From Roseibium sp. MMSF_3412 (GTDB lineage: Bacteria; Pseudomonadota; Alphaproteobacteria; Rhizobiales; Stappiaceae), in assembly GCF_030733265.1 (NCBI RefSeq), contig NZ_JASHJI010000002.1, positions 62,001 through 126,000 of the forward strand: a stretch of 64,000 bases of DNA. Reading direction: 5' to 3'. Positions within the stretch are counted from its first letter, which is position 1. Each line of letters starts with the position of its first letter. The notes under the pieces were generated by a model, which worked only from the letters and a program-made list of their open reading frames with translations, did not search any database and was not told where the DNA came from. The translations under genes and the position numbers were made by a program. This document shows positions 17,989 to 28,023 of this stretch, piece by piece.

Positions 17989-18915
17989 ATGAATGCACCT
18001 GCTCCTGAAAATCGCGGCGGTCCGATCCCTGAGGATATCGAGGACAAGAAGGCAGCGGCACCTGCCTGGTTTGAGAGCCTGCGGGACAGGATCTGCAACG
18101 CATTCGAAGACCTTGAAGATGAAATCGGCGCACGCTCCGGTCCCTTCTCAGATCAGCCCGCGGGCCGGTTCAAGCGCACCCCCTGGGAACGCACCGACAG
18201 TTCCGGTCAGAAGGGAGGCGGCGGCGTCATGTCCATGATGCATGGGCGCGTCTTCGAGAAAGTCGGCGTTCACGTCTCGACGGTCCACGGGGAGTTTTCG
18301 CCCGAGTTTCGCGGGCAGATACCAGGCGCATCGGAAGATCCGCGCTTCTGGGCATCCGGCATCAGCCTGATCGCGCATCTGCACAATCCCCATGTGCCCG
18401 CAGTACACATGAACACGCGCATGGTCGTGACAACCCGGCAATGGTTTGGCGGCGGAGCGGATCTGACGCCGGTGCTGGATGCCCGGCGGACACAGCAGGA
18501 TCCGGACACGATCGCATTTCACGAGGCGATGCGCTCTGCCTGTGCAGACCACGCCGTTGCCGACTACGACGCCTACAAGGCCTGGTGCGACGACTATTTC
18601 TATCTCAAGCACCGGAACGAGGCCCGCGGTATCGGCGGCATATTCTACGACTATCTGCACAGCGGTGACTGGAACGCCGACTTTGCTTTCACCAAAGCCG
18701 TCGGCGAGGCTTTCCTGGGCATTTACCCGGAACTGGTGAGGGCAAACTTCGAAAAGGAATGGTCGGAGGCCGAACGGGAAGAACAACTCATCAGGCGCGG
18801 CAGATACGTGGAGTACAACCTGCTCTATGATCGTGGAACAATCTTCGGGCTCAAGACCGGCGGCAACGTTGCCTCCATCCTCTCGTCCATGCCCCCGGTC
18901 GTTAAGTGGCCTTGA
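17989..18915 (+). CDS. hemF: Oxygen-dependent coproporphyrinogen III oxidase
   Basis: HemF converts coproporphyrinogen III to protoporphyrinogen IX with O2 in haem synthesis. The 308-residue protein has the family segments '[23 protein letters not shown]' (residues about 139-161) and '[21 protein letters not shown]', and the C-terminal '[19 protein letters not shown]'. It converges on the HD-GYP gene with a 15-nt gap. The choice of an O2-requiring enzyme fits the aerobic bc1-type respiration seen in the window. Confidence 0.96.
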   Translation: MNAPAPENRGGPIPEDIEDKKAAAPAWFESLRDRICNAFEDLEDEIGARSGPFSDQPAGRFKRTPWERTDSSGQKGGGGVMSMMHGRVFEKVGVHVSTVHGEFSPEFRGQIPGASEDPRFWASGISLIAHLHNPHVPAVHMNTRMVVTTRQWFGGGADLTPVLDARRTQQDPDTIAFHEAMRSACADHAVADYDAYKAWCDDYFYLKHRNEARGIGGIFYDYLHSGDWNADFAFTKAVGEAFLGIYPELVRANFEKEWSEAEREEQLIRRGRYVEYNLLYDRGTIFGLKTGGNVASILSSMPPVVKWP

Positions 18916-18930
18916 ACACCACGCGGGCGG

Positions 18931-20025
18931 TCAGGCAGCCGGCGCTTCCCGGGTGACAGCGCCAAATGCGCGCCCGAAGAGCATCTGGGAGAGGCAGGCA
19001 ACAATTTTCTGGTCGAGCTTTGGCCCCATGTCTTTCAGCATCGCCACGGCTACGCGCGACGGTACACTCTCGCGGTAGGATCGTTGTTCGGTAAGCGCGA
19101 CGAATATGTCGCAAACCGTGAGCAGGCGAACTTTCGGCACGATCTGATCACCGCACAGTCCCTTTGGATAACCCGATCCGTCCAGCATCTCGTGGTGCTG
19201 GATGGCCATGCGTTTCACGGCCAGGGACACTTCCGCCCGCGATTTCAGGATGTCTCTTCCGAAGACCGGGTGCTTGTCGATGAGGTCACGCTCTTGCTGC
19301 GTCAGCTTGCCGGGTTTGTCGAGGATGGTCAGTGGAATGCGCATTTTGCCGATATCGTGCACCAGTCCGCCCGCAATGACTTCCGTGCAGTCTTCCTCGC
19401 TCCAGCCGACATGTTTGGCAAGCATGCCCGCAAGGCCTGCGACCTGCAGGGAATGGCTGTATGTTGCACTATGATGGGTCTCAACGGCATTCAGCCAGCA
19501 CGACAGGCCATCCTTCTTGAGCGCGGTCAGCATTTCCTCGGCGCTCTCGTTCATAAGGCTGATACGGATCTTGGCGCCCTCAACCGTCGAAAGGCAAAGG
19601 CTCTCAAGGAATGTATTGCTCGATTTGTAGGCTCTTGCGGTGGTTTCCGGCGTCGTGCACGGCAGCGCCTCAACCAGGTCGGCTTCCATGAATTTCTTGA
19701 GCCGCTTCAAAAGAAGTGCGAATGGCGCATCGCGTTCAATTGTTTCCGTCTTGCCGAGCGCACCGGCCTGAATGACTTCCCTCCGGTTTTTCTGCGAAAC
19801 GAGGCAGATAACCGGAATGGCCGCGATACTGTTCCAGGACGATTTCAGCGCTGTCAGCCCGGCATCACTCGCTCCAGACAACTCAACAACCGCAACCTTG
19901 CTCGCTCCAACCGTATTCGGCGAAACCATGTTCATGTTGATGAGGCGGGCCGGAAAGAAAAACGGAAGTTTTCTGACCGGGGAATCCAGCGGCAACGGCC
20001 CGTCTGAAATGAGAACTATTTCCAT
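18931..20025 (-). CDS. HD-GYP domain c-di-GMP phosphodiesterase with receiver-like N-terminus
   Basis: The C-terminal half (about 160-350) has the HD-GYP signatures 'GGLVHDIGKMRIP', 'HPVFGRDIL', 'IQHHEMLDGSGYPKGL', so metal ligands and the GYP motif look intact and c-di-GMP hydrolysis is expected. Residues 1-130 resemble a response-regulator fold ('MEIVLISDG', later 'IPVICLVSQ') but show no clear phosphoacceptor, so the input domain is probably degenerate. The ATG at 20025 is preferred over a frame start at 20049. Confidence 0.88.
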   Translation of the reverse strand: MEIVLISDGPLPLDSPVRKLPFFFPARLINMNMVSPNTVGASKVAVVELSGASDAGLTALKSSWNSIAAIPVICLVSQKNRREVIQAGALGKTETIERDAPFALLLKRLKKFMEADLVEALPCTTPETTARAYKSSNTFLESLCLSTVEGAKIRISLMNESAEEMLTALKKDGLSCWLNAVETHHSATYSHSLQVAGLAGMLAKHVGWSEEDCTEVIAGGLVHDIGKMRIPLTILDKPGKLTQQERDLIDKHPVFGRDILKSRAEVSLAVKRMAIQHHEMLDGSGYPKGLCGDQIVPKVRLLTVCDIFVALTEQRSYRESVPSRVAVAMLKDMGPKLDQKIVACLSQMLFGRAFGAVTREAPAA

Positions 20026-20130
20026 CGATCGACTCGTTCGCACCCTCAAGCCATGTGCGAGTTGAAATACAAGTGGTTTCCTGAACGGAACGGCAACTTA
20101 TATCTTGCAGAGATTACTTTTAAAATTTCG

Positions 20131-21375
20131 CTAAGACGCAGTCTTGGACCGTTCGAGCAGGTGTTCCCTGGTGAGCGCGAACTCACTGTCGATCCACTCG
20201 TTTTCCAGTCGTTTCAGGAGCGCACCAAGTTCCGGCCCGGCCTTGTGCCCGCTGGATATCAGGTCCGCCCCTTTCAGGGGAAACTCGGGGATGACCTGCG
20301 ATCCGAACGCGGACAGCATTTCCTTGAAACGGGCGCTGTCATCCGCTTTCCCCGCAATCTGCGCGGACCACACGGCCAGCAGGCCATCGATCGCGCCCTG
20401 GCGCCCGAATGCATATGCCATCGCCGCAGCACTCGGGCTTGCGTCTGCTTGAAGAAGTCTTTTCCTGGCACCCCAGGCCGTCTCCATGCGTTTGCGCTCG
20501 CCGTTGGACAGCCGGAGGCGGTCGGAAACACGCGCTAAATCCTCGCGCACAAAACCTGCAAGCACCACCAGACCGAGTTCGGGGTCGCGCGTGTGAGGCG
20601 CAAGCTCGTCCAGGGAACGAAGCGCTTCGTAATCGTCGATGCGGGCCAACCCGCCGGTCGCGATTTCCCAGAGGCCGCAATCATTCATCATGCGCAGGGC
20701 GTAGGCGGCGCGTGGTGCCCGCAGCAGCCTGCGCATCTCATGACCGATTCGCTCGGCGGAGAGTTGCCGCAATCCGTTCCTCTGCCTGAGACACGCACCA
20801 AGGCCTTCCGGGTCGAGTTCGCCTTCCCCGTAAGCGGCATAAATCCGGAAAAACCTCAGGATACGGAGATAGTCTTCCTTTATCCGGCCATCCGCGTCGC
20901 CGATGAACCTGACCCGCCGAGCAAGACAATCGCCGAGGCCTCCAAGCGGATCGTGAAGATGCCCGTTGCGGTCCACATAGAGCGCATTCATCGTGAAATC
21001 GCGGCGCCTTGCATCCTTTTCCCAATCCCGGCCAAAGACCACTCGCGCCTGGCGGCCAAACGTCTCGATGTCTTCCCGCAGCGTTGTGACTTCATAGGGG
21101 AAATCATCGGCTATGACGGTGATCGTGCCGTGCTCAATCCCTGTGCCGATCGCTTTCAGGCCCGCATCCTGCGCCCGGGCCATGACGGTCTCAGGGCTCG
21201 CTGTTGTCGCGATATCGACATCAGGAACCGGGTGGTTCAGCAAGGTGTTGCGCACCGCTCCGCCGACGACCCGAGCTTCTTCTCCGTCCCGCTCGATGGC
21301 GGAAAAGACAGCCTGGATTCCAGGCGCGGAAAGCCAGTCGGCTTTCGAGAGCTTTTCGTCAACGCCGAGGGTCAT
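20131..21375 (-). CDS. cca: CCA-adding tRNA nucleotidyltransferase
   Basis: This enzyme adds or repairs the 3' CCA of tRNAs. It is a class II nucleotidyltransferase with 'VVGGAVRNTLL' and the metal-binding 'DVDIATTA' near the N-terminus, 'RRDFTMNALY' and 'RIKEDYLRILRFFRIYAAYG' in the middle, and a variable C-terminal helical part. Starting at the ATG at 21375 gives 414 aa; a start at 21411 would overlap the DUF6111 gene by about 30 nt. It ends the DUF1285-NUDIX-DUF6111-cca operon, an arrangement common in alphaproteobacteria. Confidence 0.93.
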   Translation of the reverse strand: MTLGVDEKLSKADWLSAPGIQAVFSAIERDGEEARVVGGAVRNTLLNHPVPDVDIATTASPETVMARAQDAGLKAIGTGIEHGTITVIADDFPYEVTTLREDIETFGRQARVVFGRDWEKDARRRDFTMNALYVDRNGHLHDPLGGLGDCLARRVRFIGDADGRIKEDYLRILRFFRIYAAYGEGELDPEGLGACLRQRNGLRQLSAERIGHEMRRLLRAPRAAYALRMMNDCGLWEIATGGLARIDDYEALRSLDELAPHTRDPELGLVVLAGFVREDLARVSDRLRLSNGERKRMETAWGARKRLLQADASPSAAAMAYAFGRQGAIDGLLAVWSAQIAGKADDSARFKEMLSAFGSQVIPEFPLKGADLISSGHKAGPELGALLKRLENEWIDSEFALTREHLLERSKTAS

Positions 21376-21379
21376 CTGT

Positions 21380-21640
21380 CTATTCGAAACCACCGGGGAC
21401 GAAAACGCCATCTTTCATTTGCGTGGGCCGGTAGTCGCTGCCCTCGGGTCCGCGGTTCAACGTGGACATCACCACGAAACCGGCAATCACAAGGACAAGA
21501 CCCGACACCGTCAGCCAGGCAAGTGGCCCACGTGCCCAGCGGTCTGGATCCTTGCTCCGCTTCGTCAGCCAAAGCCAGATCGCGTAACACAGGAAGGGCA
21601 GCAGAAACAGGAGCAGGTGAGTCAGTGCAACACGCAACAT
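21380..21640 (-). CDS. DUF6111 family small membrane protein
   Basis: This 86-residue protein has two hydrophobic helices (about 5-25 and 43-62) and a short polar C-terminus ending in 'DGVFVPGGFE'. It is recognised as the alphaproteobacterial DUF6111 family by sequence and by its place between the CoA-type NUDIX gene (ATGA overlap at 21640) and cca. Function is unknown. Confidence 0.8.
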   Translation of the reverse strand: MLRVALTHLLLFLLPFLCYAIWLWLTKRSKDPDRWARGPLAWLTVSGLVLVIAGFVVMSTLNRGPEGSDYRPTQMKDGVFVPGGFE

Positions 21641-22290
21641 CAGCGATAAACCGTTTCGTATAGGGATCTTATGATTCCGGCGGTAACGCCCCAGATATAG
21701 CGTTCGCCGAAGGGCATGGCGTAGAAATAGCGCCGCTTGCCCTGCCAGTCCCGGCTTTGTTTCTGGTGGTTTACCGGGTCCATCAGGAAATTCAGCGGAA
21801 CTTCAAAAACATCTTCGACCTCGTCCGGATTCGGCCGGAACGGACCGGTGGCCCGTACTTTGCCGATAACCGGAATGATCTTGTAGCCGGAGCCTGTCAG
21901 GTACGGGGCGAGCATGCCGAGCGGTTCGACCTTGTTCGGCACCAGTCCGATTTCCTCGTCCGCTTCGCGCAGCGCCGCGTCGACCGGTCCTGCATCGGTG
22001 GGGTCGATCTTGCCCCCGGGAAAAGCAACCTGGCCGGCATGGGATTTCAGATGTCCGGTGCGCTGTGTCAGGACGACGCTGAGACCGCTTTCGCGCTCCA
22101 GAATGCCGATCAGCACCGCCGCATCTCTGGGAGGTCCCTGCCACCGCGCATAGGGAGGAAGGTCCGGGTTGAGAATGTGATCACCGGTTTCAGGCTGTGC
22201 GGTTTCCCGGGCCGCAATATCCAGACGATCCCTCAGATCTTGCGACCAACGGTTCAATTGAATTCTGTTTCCGACGACGGGAGCGCTCAT
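21640..22290 (-). CDS. CoA pyrophosphatase-type NUDIX hydrolase
   Basis: This 216-residue protein's NUDIX box occupies about residues 90-115 ('GGKIDPTDAGPVDAAL', then READEEIGL). The surrounding 'VVLTQRTGHLKSHAGQVAFPGG' is typical of the NudL/CoA diphosphatase group, which cleaves CoA and its derivatives to phosphopantetheine and 3',5'-ADP. It is co-transcribed with DUF1285 (54-nt gap upstream) and DUF6111 (overlap). Confidence 0.9.
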   Translation of the reverse strand: MSAPVVGNRIQLNRWSQDLRDRLDIAARETAQPETGDHILNPDLPPYARWQGPPRDAAVLIGILERESGLSVVLTQRTGHLKSHAGQVAFPGGKIDPTDAGPVDAALREADEEIGLVPNKVEPLGMLAPYLTGSGYKIIPVIGKVRATGPFRPNPDEVEDVFEVPLNFLMDPVNHQKQSRDWQGKRRYFYAMPFGERYIWGVTAGIIRSLYETVYR

Positions 22291-22344
22291 CCGGCAACGG
22301 GCTCTGATTTGGTTATTGTCTGCACAAGCAAGTGGTTATTCCAT

Positions 22345-22953
22345 TCATTTCAGCAAGTGTGCACCGATCGCAAAAAAGCATCCACCGCTCCAGATCCCCG
22401 TTTCGCGCCCCGTTTCCCCATCGTGCTCCACGATCAGGTCTGCAAGCTGATACATGAGTGCGCGCGTGAACAGGGCCTCCAGCCGGCCTCTGACCAGAAC
22501 ATAGGGTTTCAGGCCGCCGCTGTCCGTTTCTTTTTCAAATCGCAGAGGGTGTTCTGCATCCACTTTCACGAGTTCACCGAGATTTGTCCGAAGCGTCAGG
22601 TCCTGGTCTTCCCCTGATCCGGACATTGCCATTTCAACGGCCAGAAATGGGGCATCATCAACAGTGATACCAATCTTTTCGACGGGTGTTACGAGGTAGT
22701 GCCTGTCGTCGGCATCACGTCTCAGGACCGAAGCGAACAACTTCACCAGCGGCTGCCGGCCGATGGGCGACCCGAGGTAGAACCACGTTCCATCCCGGGC
22801 AATCCTGATATCGAGATCCCCGCAAAACGGCGGGTTCCACTTCTCCACGGGAGGAAGCGACTTGTCCTTTCCGTCCGCCCTGCTCATAAGCGCCTTCAAC
22901 CCTTCGGGCATGCCCGCGGCAGCAACGTTGTCGTTTTCTGGCATGTGTTTCAC
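22345..22953 (-). CDS. DUF1285 domain protein
   Basis: This 202-residue soluble protein carries the DUF1285 core ('KWNPPFCGDLDIRIARDGTW', 'GSPIGRQPLVKLFASVLRR', 'YLVTPVEK'). The family is found at this position ahead of the CoA-NUDIX and cca genes in many alphaproteobacteria; its biochemical role is not known. It is divergent from moxR, and the 263-nt gap between them has no other feature I can name. Confidence 0.87.
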   Translation of the reverse strand: MKHMPENDNVAAAGMPEGLKALMSRADGKDKSLPPVEKWNPPFCGDLDIRIARDGTWFYLGSPIGRQPLVKLFASVLRRDADDRHYLVTPVEKIGITVDDAPFLAVEMAMSGSGEDQDLTLRTNLGELVKVDAEHPLRFEKETDSGGLKPYVLVRGRLEALFTRALMYQLADLIVEHDGETGRETGIWSGGCFFAIGAHLLK

Positions 22954-23216
22954 AGTCCTAATCAGAAAATCCGGCTCCTCCGGAAAATTGCCGAGACACT
23001 AACTTACCTGTCGGTTGCCGGCCCTGGAACGCGTGCTTTAGGCACAGCCTTTTCCCCAACACCTGGAAAGAATCTTGGACCTTTCCACTGTATGGCGCAC
23101 AATTGCGCCTTATCTACAGATTTATATGGTGTCAGACTGCATGAGTCGCAGCAACCGAAGACAATGCGCCGGACCACGCCAGGGTTCGCGAAAAGACAAG
23201 ACGGGAAAGGTGATTC

Positions 23217-24236
23217 ATGAGCGTTGTTTCTCCATCCAGCCCCAGTGACGAGGATCTCGCCGCCGTAGCCGAAAACGCGGAGCGGGCGGTTTCGCGCATC
23301 AGCGATGCCAAGGCCGATATCGCGCGGATCATTTTCGGTCAGGAAACCGTTGTCGAGCAGTCGCTCGTGACCATCCTGGCGGGCGGGCATGGTCTTCTTG
23401 TCGGGGTCCCGGGACTGGCAAAGACAAAGCTTGTTGAAACACTCGGCACGGTTCTTGGTCTCGACGCGCGCCGTATTCAGTTCACGCCGGACCTGATGCC
23501 CTCCGACATTCTCGGAGCCGAAGTCATGGAACAATCGGCCGACGGCGGCCGTTCTTTCCGCTTCATTCCCGGGCCGGTGTTTTCGCAGTTGCTGATGGCC
23601 GACGAAATCAACCGGGCGAGCCCGCGCACACAGTCGGCGCTGCTGCAGGCCATGCAGGAGTATCATGTAACTGTGGCCGGTCATCCGCATGACCTGCCGC
23701 GCCCGTTCCATGTTCTGGCGACGCAAAACCCGCTCGAACAGGAAGGCACCTATCCGCTGCCGGAAGCACAGCTCGACCGGTTTCTCATGCAGATCGACGT
23801 TCACTATCCCGACCTTGAGGCGGAGCGCCGCATCCTTCTGGAAACGACGGGCGCGGATCAGGCGGAGGCGCAGGTTGCCATGAACGCCGAGGAACTGATG
23901 GACTATCAGCAACTCGTGCGCCGCATGCCGGTTGGCGAATCGGTTGTTGAAGCCATCCTGAAACTTGTCCGTTCGGCGCGGCCAGACGAAGGCTCGGCCG
24001 AAAGCGACGTCACCAAGCTGATTGCATGGGGTCCGGGACCGCGTGCGAGCCAGGCCCTTATGCTGACCGTGCGTGCAAGAGCTCTTGTGGATGGGCGGCT
24101 GGCTCCGTCCGTGGACGACGTGCTCGCGCTCGCCGAGCCGGTTCTTCAGCACCGGATGGCGCTGACTTTCGCCGCCAGAGCTGATGGTCACACTGTGAGA
24201 GACGTCATACAGCGCGTCAAAGAGACAATCGCCTGA
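23217..24236 (+). CDS. MoxR-family AAA+ ATPase
   Basis: This 339-residue AAA+ chaperone-like ATPase has Walker A 'GVPGLAKTKLVE', Walker B 'LLMADEINRASPRTQSALLQAMQE' and sensor 1 'VLATQNPLEQEGTYPLPEAQLDRF', all MoxR hallmarks (APE2220/MRP branch). MoxR proteins act with vWA partners to mature envelope or enzyme complexes. The next genes (DUF58, DUF4159 with BatA-like helix, vWA-like) are exactly such partners, in the order moxR-DUF58-DUF4159-membrane protein. Confidence 0.93.
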   Translation: MSVVSPSSPSDEDLAAVAENAERAVSRISDAKADIARIIFGQETVVEQSLVTILAGGHGLLVGVPGLAKTKLVETLGTVLGLDARRIQFTPDLMPSDILGAEVMEQSADGGRSFRFIPGPVFSQLLMADEINRASPRTQSALLQAMQEYHVTVAGHPHDLPRPFHVLATQNPLEQEGTYPLPEAQLDRFLMQIDVHYPDLEAERRILLETTGADQAEAQVAMNAEELMDYQQLVRRMPVGESVVEAILKLVRSARPDEGSAESDVTKLIAWGPGPRASQALMLTVRARALVDGRLAPSVDDVLALAEPVLQHRMALTFAARADGHTVRDVIQRVKETIA

Positions 24237-24267
24237 GACCAAGTCTTTCGCAGGAGCCCCAGACCAT

Positions 24268-25191
24268 ATGGATCCCCGGACAAACAAGGCAGGCATAGAT
24301 CAGGAAACGTGGCCCAGCGTCATTGGCGAAGCAAGGTCCGTCGCCGATGCGTTGCCGGACCTTCTTGTGGAGGCAAGCCACGTCGCCAGTTCGATCATAG
24401 CCGGCTGGCATGGCCGGCGCAGAGCCGGCCCGGGCGAAAGCTTCTGGCAGTTCCGCCCCTTCAACATGGGTGAACCGGCAAAACGGATTGACTGGCGCCG
24501 TTCCGCACGGGATGACCATTTGTATGTGCGCGAGCGCGAGTGGGAGGCCGCGCATACGGTCTGGCTGTGGTCCGACCTGTCCTCTTCGATGGTGTTCCAG
24601 TCGCGCCTGTCCGAGGTCAGCAAACGGGACCGGGCCATCGTGCTGATGCTCGCCCTCGCCGATATGCTGGCGGAGACCGGCGAACGAATCGGACTTCCGG
24701 GACTGACCCGGCCCTTTTCCGACAGACGCGCCGCAGAGCGGCTCGCCGATGCCCTTGCCCATCTGTCAAAGCCTGTTGCCTTTCCCGACACGACATCGGT
24801 GAAACGCTTTGCCGACGTGGTTCTGGTCTCCGATTTCCTCGATCCGCTGGACGATATTGCCGAATGGGTCGCCCGCGTTGCCAGCACCGGCGCGAAAGGA
24901 CACCTGGTCCAGGTGCTCGATCCGATCGAAGAGACCTTTCCGTTCGATGGCCGGATCGAGTTTACCGATCCGGAGCTTGGAACGCGCCTGACCGCGGGCC
25001 GCGCGGAAAACTGGCGCGAGGACTACCACACCAAGCTGGAAGCGCACCGGGCGGAAGTCCGGGACATGGCCCGGCGCGCGGGCTGGACCTACGTGCTTCA
25101 CCATACCGACCGGCCGGCGGCCGAACCGCTTCTGGTCCTGCACAGCGCGCTTTCCGGTGCGCTTGATGTAATGAACAGGGGGGGTATCTGA
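24268..25191 (+). CDS. DUF58 domain protein, MoxR partner
   Basis: This 307-residue protein has the DUF58 signature ('GPGESFWQFRPFNMGEPAKRIDWRRSARDDHLYVRERE') at about 45-85, then a vWA-like half ('WLWSDLSSSMVFQS') with a plausible D-x-S-x-S metal site. Such proteins are scaffold partners of MoxR ATPases. An AGGAGCCCC site precedes the ATG. It lies 31 nt after moxR and 4 nt before the next gene. Confidence 0.9.
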   Translation: MDPRTNKAGIDQETWPSVIGEARSVADALPDLLVEASHVASSIIAGWHGRRRAGPGESFWQFRPFNMGEPAKRIDWRRSARDDHLYVREREWEAAHTVWLWSDLSSSMVFQSRLSEVSKRDRAIVLMLALADMLAETGERIGLPGLTRPFSDRRAAERLADALAHLSKPVAFPDTTSVKRFADVVLVSDFLDPLDDIAEWVARVASTGAKGHLVQVLDPIEETFPFDGRIEFTDPELGTRLTAGRAENWREDYHTKLEAHRAEVRDMARRAGWTYVLHHTDRPAAEPLLVLHSALSGALDVMNRGGI

Positions 25192-25195
25192 GCTG

Positions 25196-28015
25196 ATGTT
25201 TGCCGGTCTGCCCCTGACTTTCACCGCACCCTGGATCCTCGCGGCGCTTGCGCTCCTGCCGGTAATCTGGTGGCTGCTGCGGCTGACGCCGCCACGTCCG
25301 CGCGAAATTGCGTTTCCACCCACGCGCCTTCTTCTTGATATCGACCAGCACGAGGAAACGCCGCAGCGAAGCCCCTGGTGGCTCACGCTGTTGCGCCTGC
25401 TCCTTGCAGCGATCCTGATCATTGCCCTGGCCGGACCGGTCTGGCGTACATCCGAACCTGTTGCCACAGGAGACGGCGTGCTCTGGCTACTTGTGGACAA
25501 TGGCTGGACTTCTGCAAAAAGCTGGGACGCGCAGCTAAGCGCGGCCGAACAGATACTCACGACAGCTGAACAGTCCGGCCAGCCCGTTGTCTTCGTCGCG
25601 ACAGCTGAAGGCCCCAATCAGAGTTTCACTCCGGAAGCTGCAAGCGCCGCACTGGAGAAACTGCGCGCGCTGGAACCGCGCCCCTATCCGCCGCAGCGCA
25701 GCGAACTGAATATCGGTCTTCGCAAGACCGCGCAGGATGCCATGCCCGGTGCCATTGTCTGGCTGTCCGACGACACCGAGCTGGAAGGTCCGTTCATGAC
25801 CGACCTGGCCACCATGACGGGGAATGTCCCGGTCACGGTCCTGACCGGCCTCGACACGCCGATGGGCCTCAAGAACCTGCAAAACGACACAGATGCGCTT
25901 TCCGTTACTGTCGTCCGCCACGACGACCAGCCTCTGGGAACTGCCAACGTCAGGGCCCTCGATCTGAAGGGCCTGGTCCTTGGCGAGGTACAGGCCACCT
26001 TCGACGCCGGAAACACAGAAACAACCGCACGATTTGAATTGCCGAGCGAATTGCGCAACGACATTGCCCGCGTTGAAATCTCCGGGGAGGCCGCAGCCGG
26101 AGCCGTCCAGCTTGTGGACGACAGCTGGCGCCGCCGCACGATCGGTCTCATCTCCGGCCAGTCGGGAGATCTCGATCAGCCCCTGTTGTCGCCGGTTTAC
26201 TACCTGGAACGGGCGTTGTTGCCGTTTTCAGATATCCGCCGGTCCAAGGACAGCGACATTGCTTCGGCGGTGCCGGAACTGATCGACCAGGGCATCTCCG
26301 TGCTGGTCCTTGCCGATGTCGGCCGTCTTCCGGACACGACAGCTTTTGAACTCAGGGAATGGATCGAGAATGGCGGCACGCTCGTGCGCTTCGCGGGTCC
26401 GCGGACGGCGGGCGGAAGCGACGACCTGATCCCCGTGCGCCTGCGCGCCGGTGATCGTTCGCTCGGCGGGTCTCTTTCCTGGAAACAGCCGCAACACCTC
26501 GCCGATTTTCCGGACGATTCCCCCTTCTTCGGCCTTAAGGTCCCGGAGGAAGTGACCGTCAACCGGCAGGTGCTGGCAGAACCGACATCGGACCTGCCCG
26601 ACCGGACCTGGGCGATGCTCGAAGACGGTACACCGCTTGTAACGGCGGCGCCGATTGGCGCAGGCAGCGTTGTGCTCTTCCACGTCACAGCCGACTCTGC
26701 CTGGTCCAACCTGCCGCTTTCCGGTGTGTTCCTCAACATGTTGCGCAGGATCCTTGCCGTTTCGAATGTTGCAGCCGCTTCGGAGACGACGGATGACAGC
26801 ACGTCGGCATCAAGCGTCCTGCCTCCGCTGCGCCTGCTAGACGGCTACGGACGCTTCAGTGCGCCTCCGGTCGAGGTCACGCCTGTCAGCGCGGCCGATT
26901 TCCGCGAGGCAGCCGCCAGCAGACGCACACCTCCGGGCCTTTACGGAACCGAAGACGGGTTCCGCGCACTGAACCTCATGCGTGCGGATGACACCCTGTC
27001 AACGCTCGACCTGACGTTGCTCGGAGACAGGGCGACAAAGACCGCTTACCCGGCTTCCGATCCGGTCGATCTCAGGGCGTTCTTCTTCTCACTCGCATTT
27101 CTGCTCCTTGTCGCCGACGCCATTGCCGTTTTCCTCCTTGCCGGGGGACTCAGCCGCATTGGCCTGCGCAGCCGCGCCGCGGGCGTGACCGGGTTGCTTG
27201 CACTCTCGCTCGCTTTTGCGGCAACTGTCGCACCGGCTCCGGCCGAGGCGCAGTCAACATCTGACGAATTGCTGGCGCTCGAATCGACACTGGAAACGCG
27301 GCTTGCCTATGTCATCACCGGCAACCCGGAGATCGACGACGCAAGCGCTGCCGGGCTTGCAGGCCTGACCCGCTTCCTGGCTGAAAGAACGGCACTGGAG
27401 CCGGGATCACCCGTCGCGATCGATATCGCAAATGACGAACTGGCGTTCTATTCCCTGCTTTACTGGCCGATCGACCCGGTTGCAGACAAACCGAATGATC
27501 AGACAATTGCCCGCATAGACACCTTCATGCGAAACGGCGGCACCATCCTTTTCGACACGCGGGATCACATCAACGCGTCCGCAACAGGCTTTTCATCAAC
27601 ACCGGCGACCCTGAAACTGCGCGAGATCCTCGAAGACCTTGATGTGCCGCCCCTGCAGCCGGTTCCACCCGATCACGTCCTGACCAAGGCCTTTTACCTG
27701 CTCGATGCCTTTCCCGGGCGCTATGCCGGAAGCCCGCTCTGGGTGGAAAGCCTTGAGGAAATTGCGGCGCGCGGCGACAGGCCGGTTCGTGCAGGCGACG
27801 GCGTGTCGCCCATCATGATCACGGGCAACGATTTCGCATCGGCCTGGGCAATCACGGAAGATGGCGAGTTCATGTATCCGACGGTGCCGAACAGCCCGGT
27901 GCAGCGCGACTATGCCTTCAGATCCGGCGTCAACATCGTCATGTACAGTCTGACCGGCAACTACAAGGCCGATCAGGTTCACATACCTGCCCTGCTTGAA
28001 CGGCTGGGACAATAG
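25196..28015 (+). CDS. BatA-like N-terminus plus DUF4159 domain envelope protein
   Basis: This large 939-residue membrane protein has two N-terminal helices in a BatA-type arrangement (about 6-28 and 58-78), a long periplasmic-type vWA/GATase-like region, two further helices (about 622-680) and a C-terminal DUF4159 domain (about 690-935) containing 'FFSLLYWPID'-like and 'GTILFDTRDH' segments. It is co-transcribed with the genes on both sides. A role in envelope maturation with MoxR/DUF58 is inferred from conserved context; no enzymatic activity is assigned. Confidence 0.87.
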   Translation: MFAGLPLTFTAPWILAALALLPVIWWLLRLTPPRPREIAFPPTRLLLDIDQHEETPQRSPWWLTLLRLLLAAILIIALAGPVWRTSEPVATGDGVLWLLVDNGWTSAKSWDAQLSAAEQILTTAEQSGQPVVFVATAEGPNQSFTPEAASAALEKLRALEPRPYPPQRSELNIGLRKTAQDAMPGAIVWLSDDTELEGPFMTDLATMTGNVPVTVLTGLDTPMGLKNLQNDTDALSVTVVRHDDQPLGTANVRALDLKGLVLGEVQATFDAGNTETTARFELPSELRNDIARVEISGEAAAGAVQLVDDSWRRRTIGLISGQSGDLDQPLLSPVYYLERALLPFSDIRRSKDSDIASAVPELIDQGISVLVLADVGRLPDTTAFELREWIENGGTLVRFAGPRTAGGSDDLIPVRLRAGDRSLGGSLSWKQPQHLADFPDDSPFFGLKVPEEVTVNRQVLAEPTSDLPDRTWAMLEDGTPLVTAAPIGAGSVVLFHVTADSAWSNLPLSGVFLNMLRRILAVSNVAAASETTDDSTSASSVLPPLRLLDGYGRFSAPPVEVTPVSAADFREAAASRRTPPGLYGTEDGFRALNLMRADDTLSTLDLTLLGDRATKTAYPASDPVDLRAFFFSLAFLLLVADAIAVFLLAGGLSRIGLRSRAAGVTGLLALSLAFAATVAPAPAEAQSTSDELLALESTLETRLAYVITGNPEIDDASAAGLAGLTRFLAERTALEPGSPVAIDIANDELAFYSLLYWPIDPVADKPNDQTIARIDTFMRNGGTILFDTRDHINASATGFSSTPATLKLREILEDLDVPPLQPVPPDHVLTKAFYLLDAFPGRYAGSPLWVESLEEIAARGDRPVRAGDGVSPIMITGNDFASAWAITEDGEFMYPTVPNSPVQRDYAFRSGVNIVMYSLTGNYKADQVHIPALLERLGQ

Positions 28016-28023
28016 GAGCGCTG

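Noticed and set aside
23004..24296. 430-codon minus-strand open frame
   Set aside because: Antisense to moxR, whose AAA+ motifs are unambiguous.
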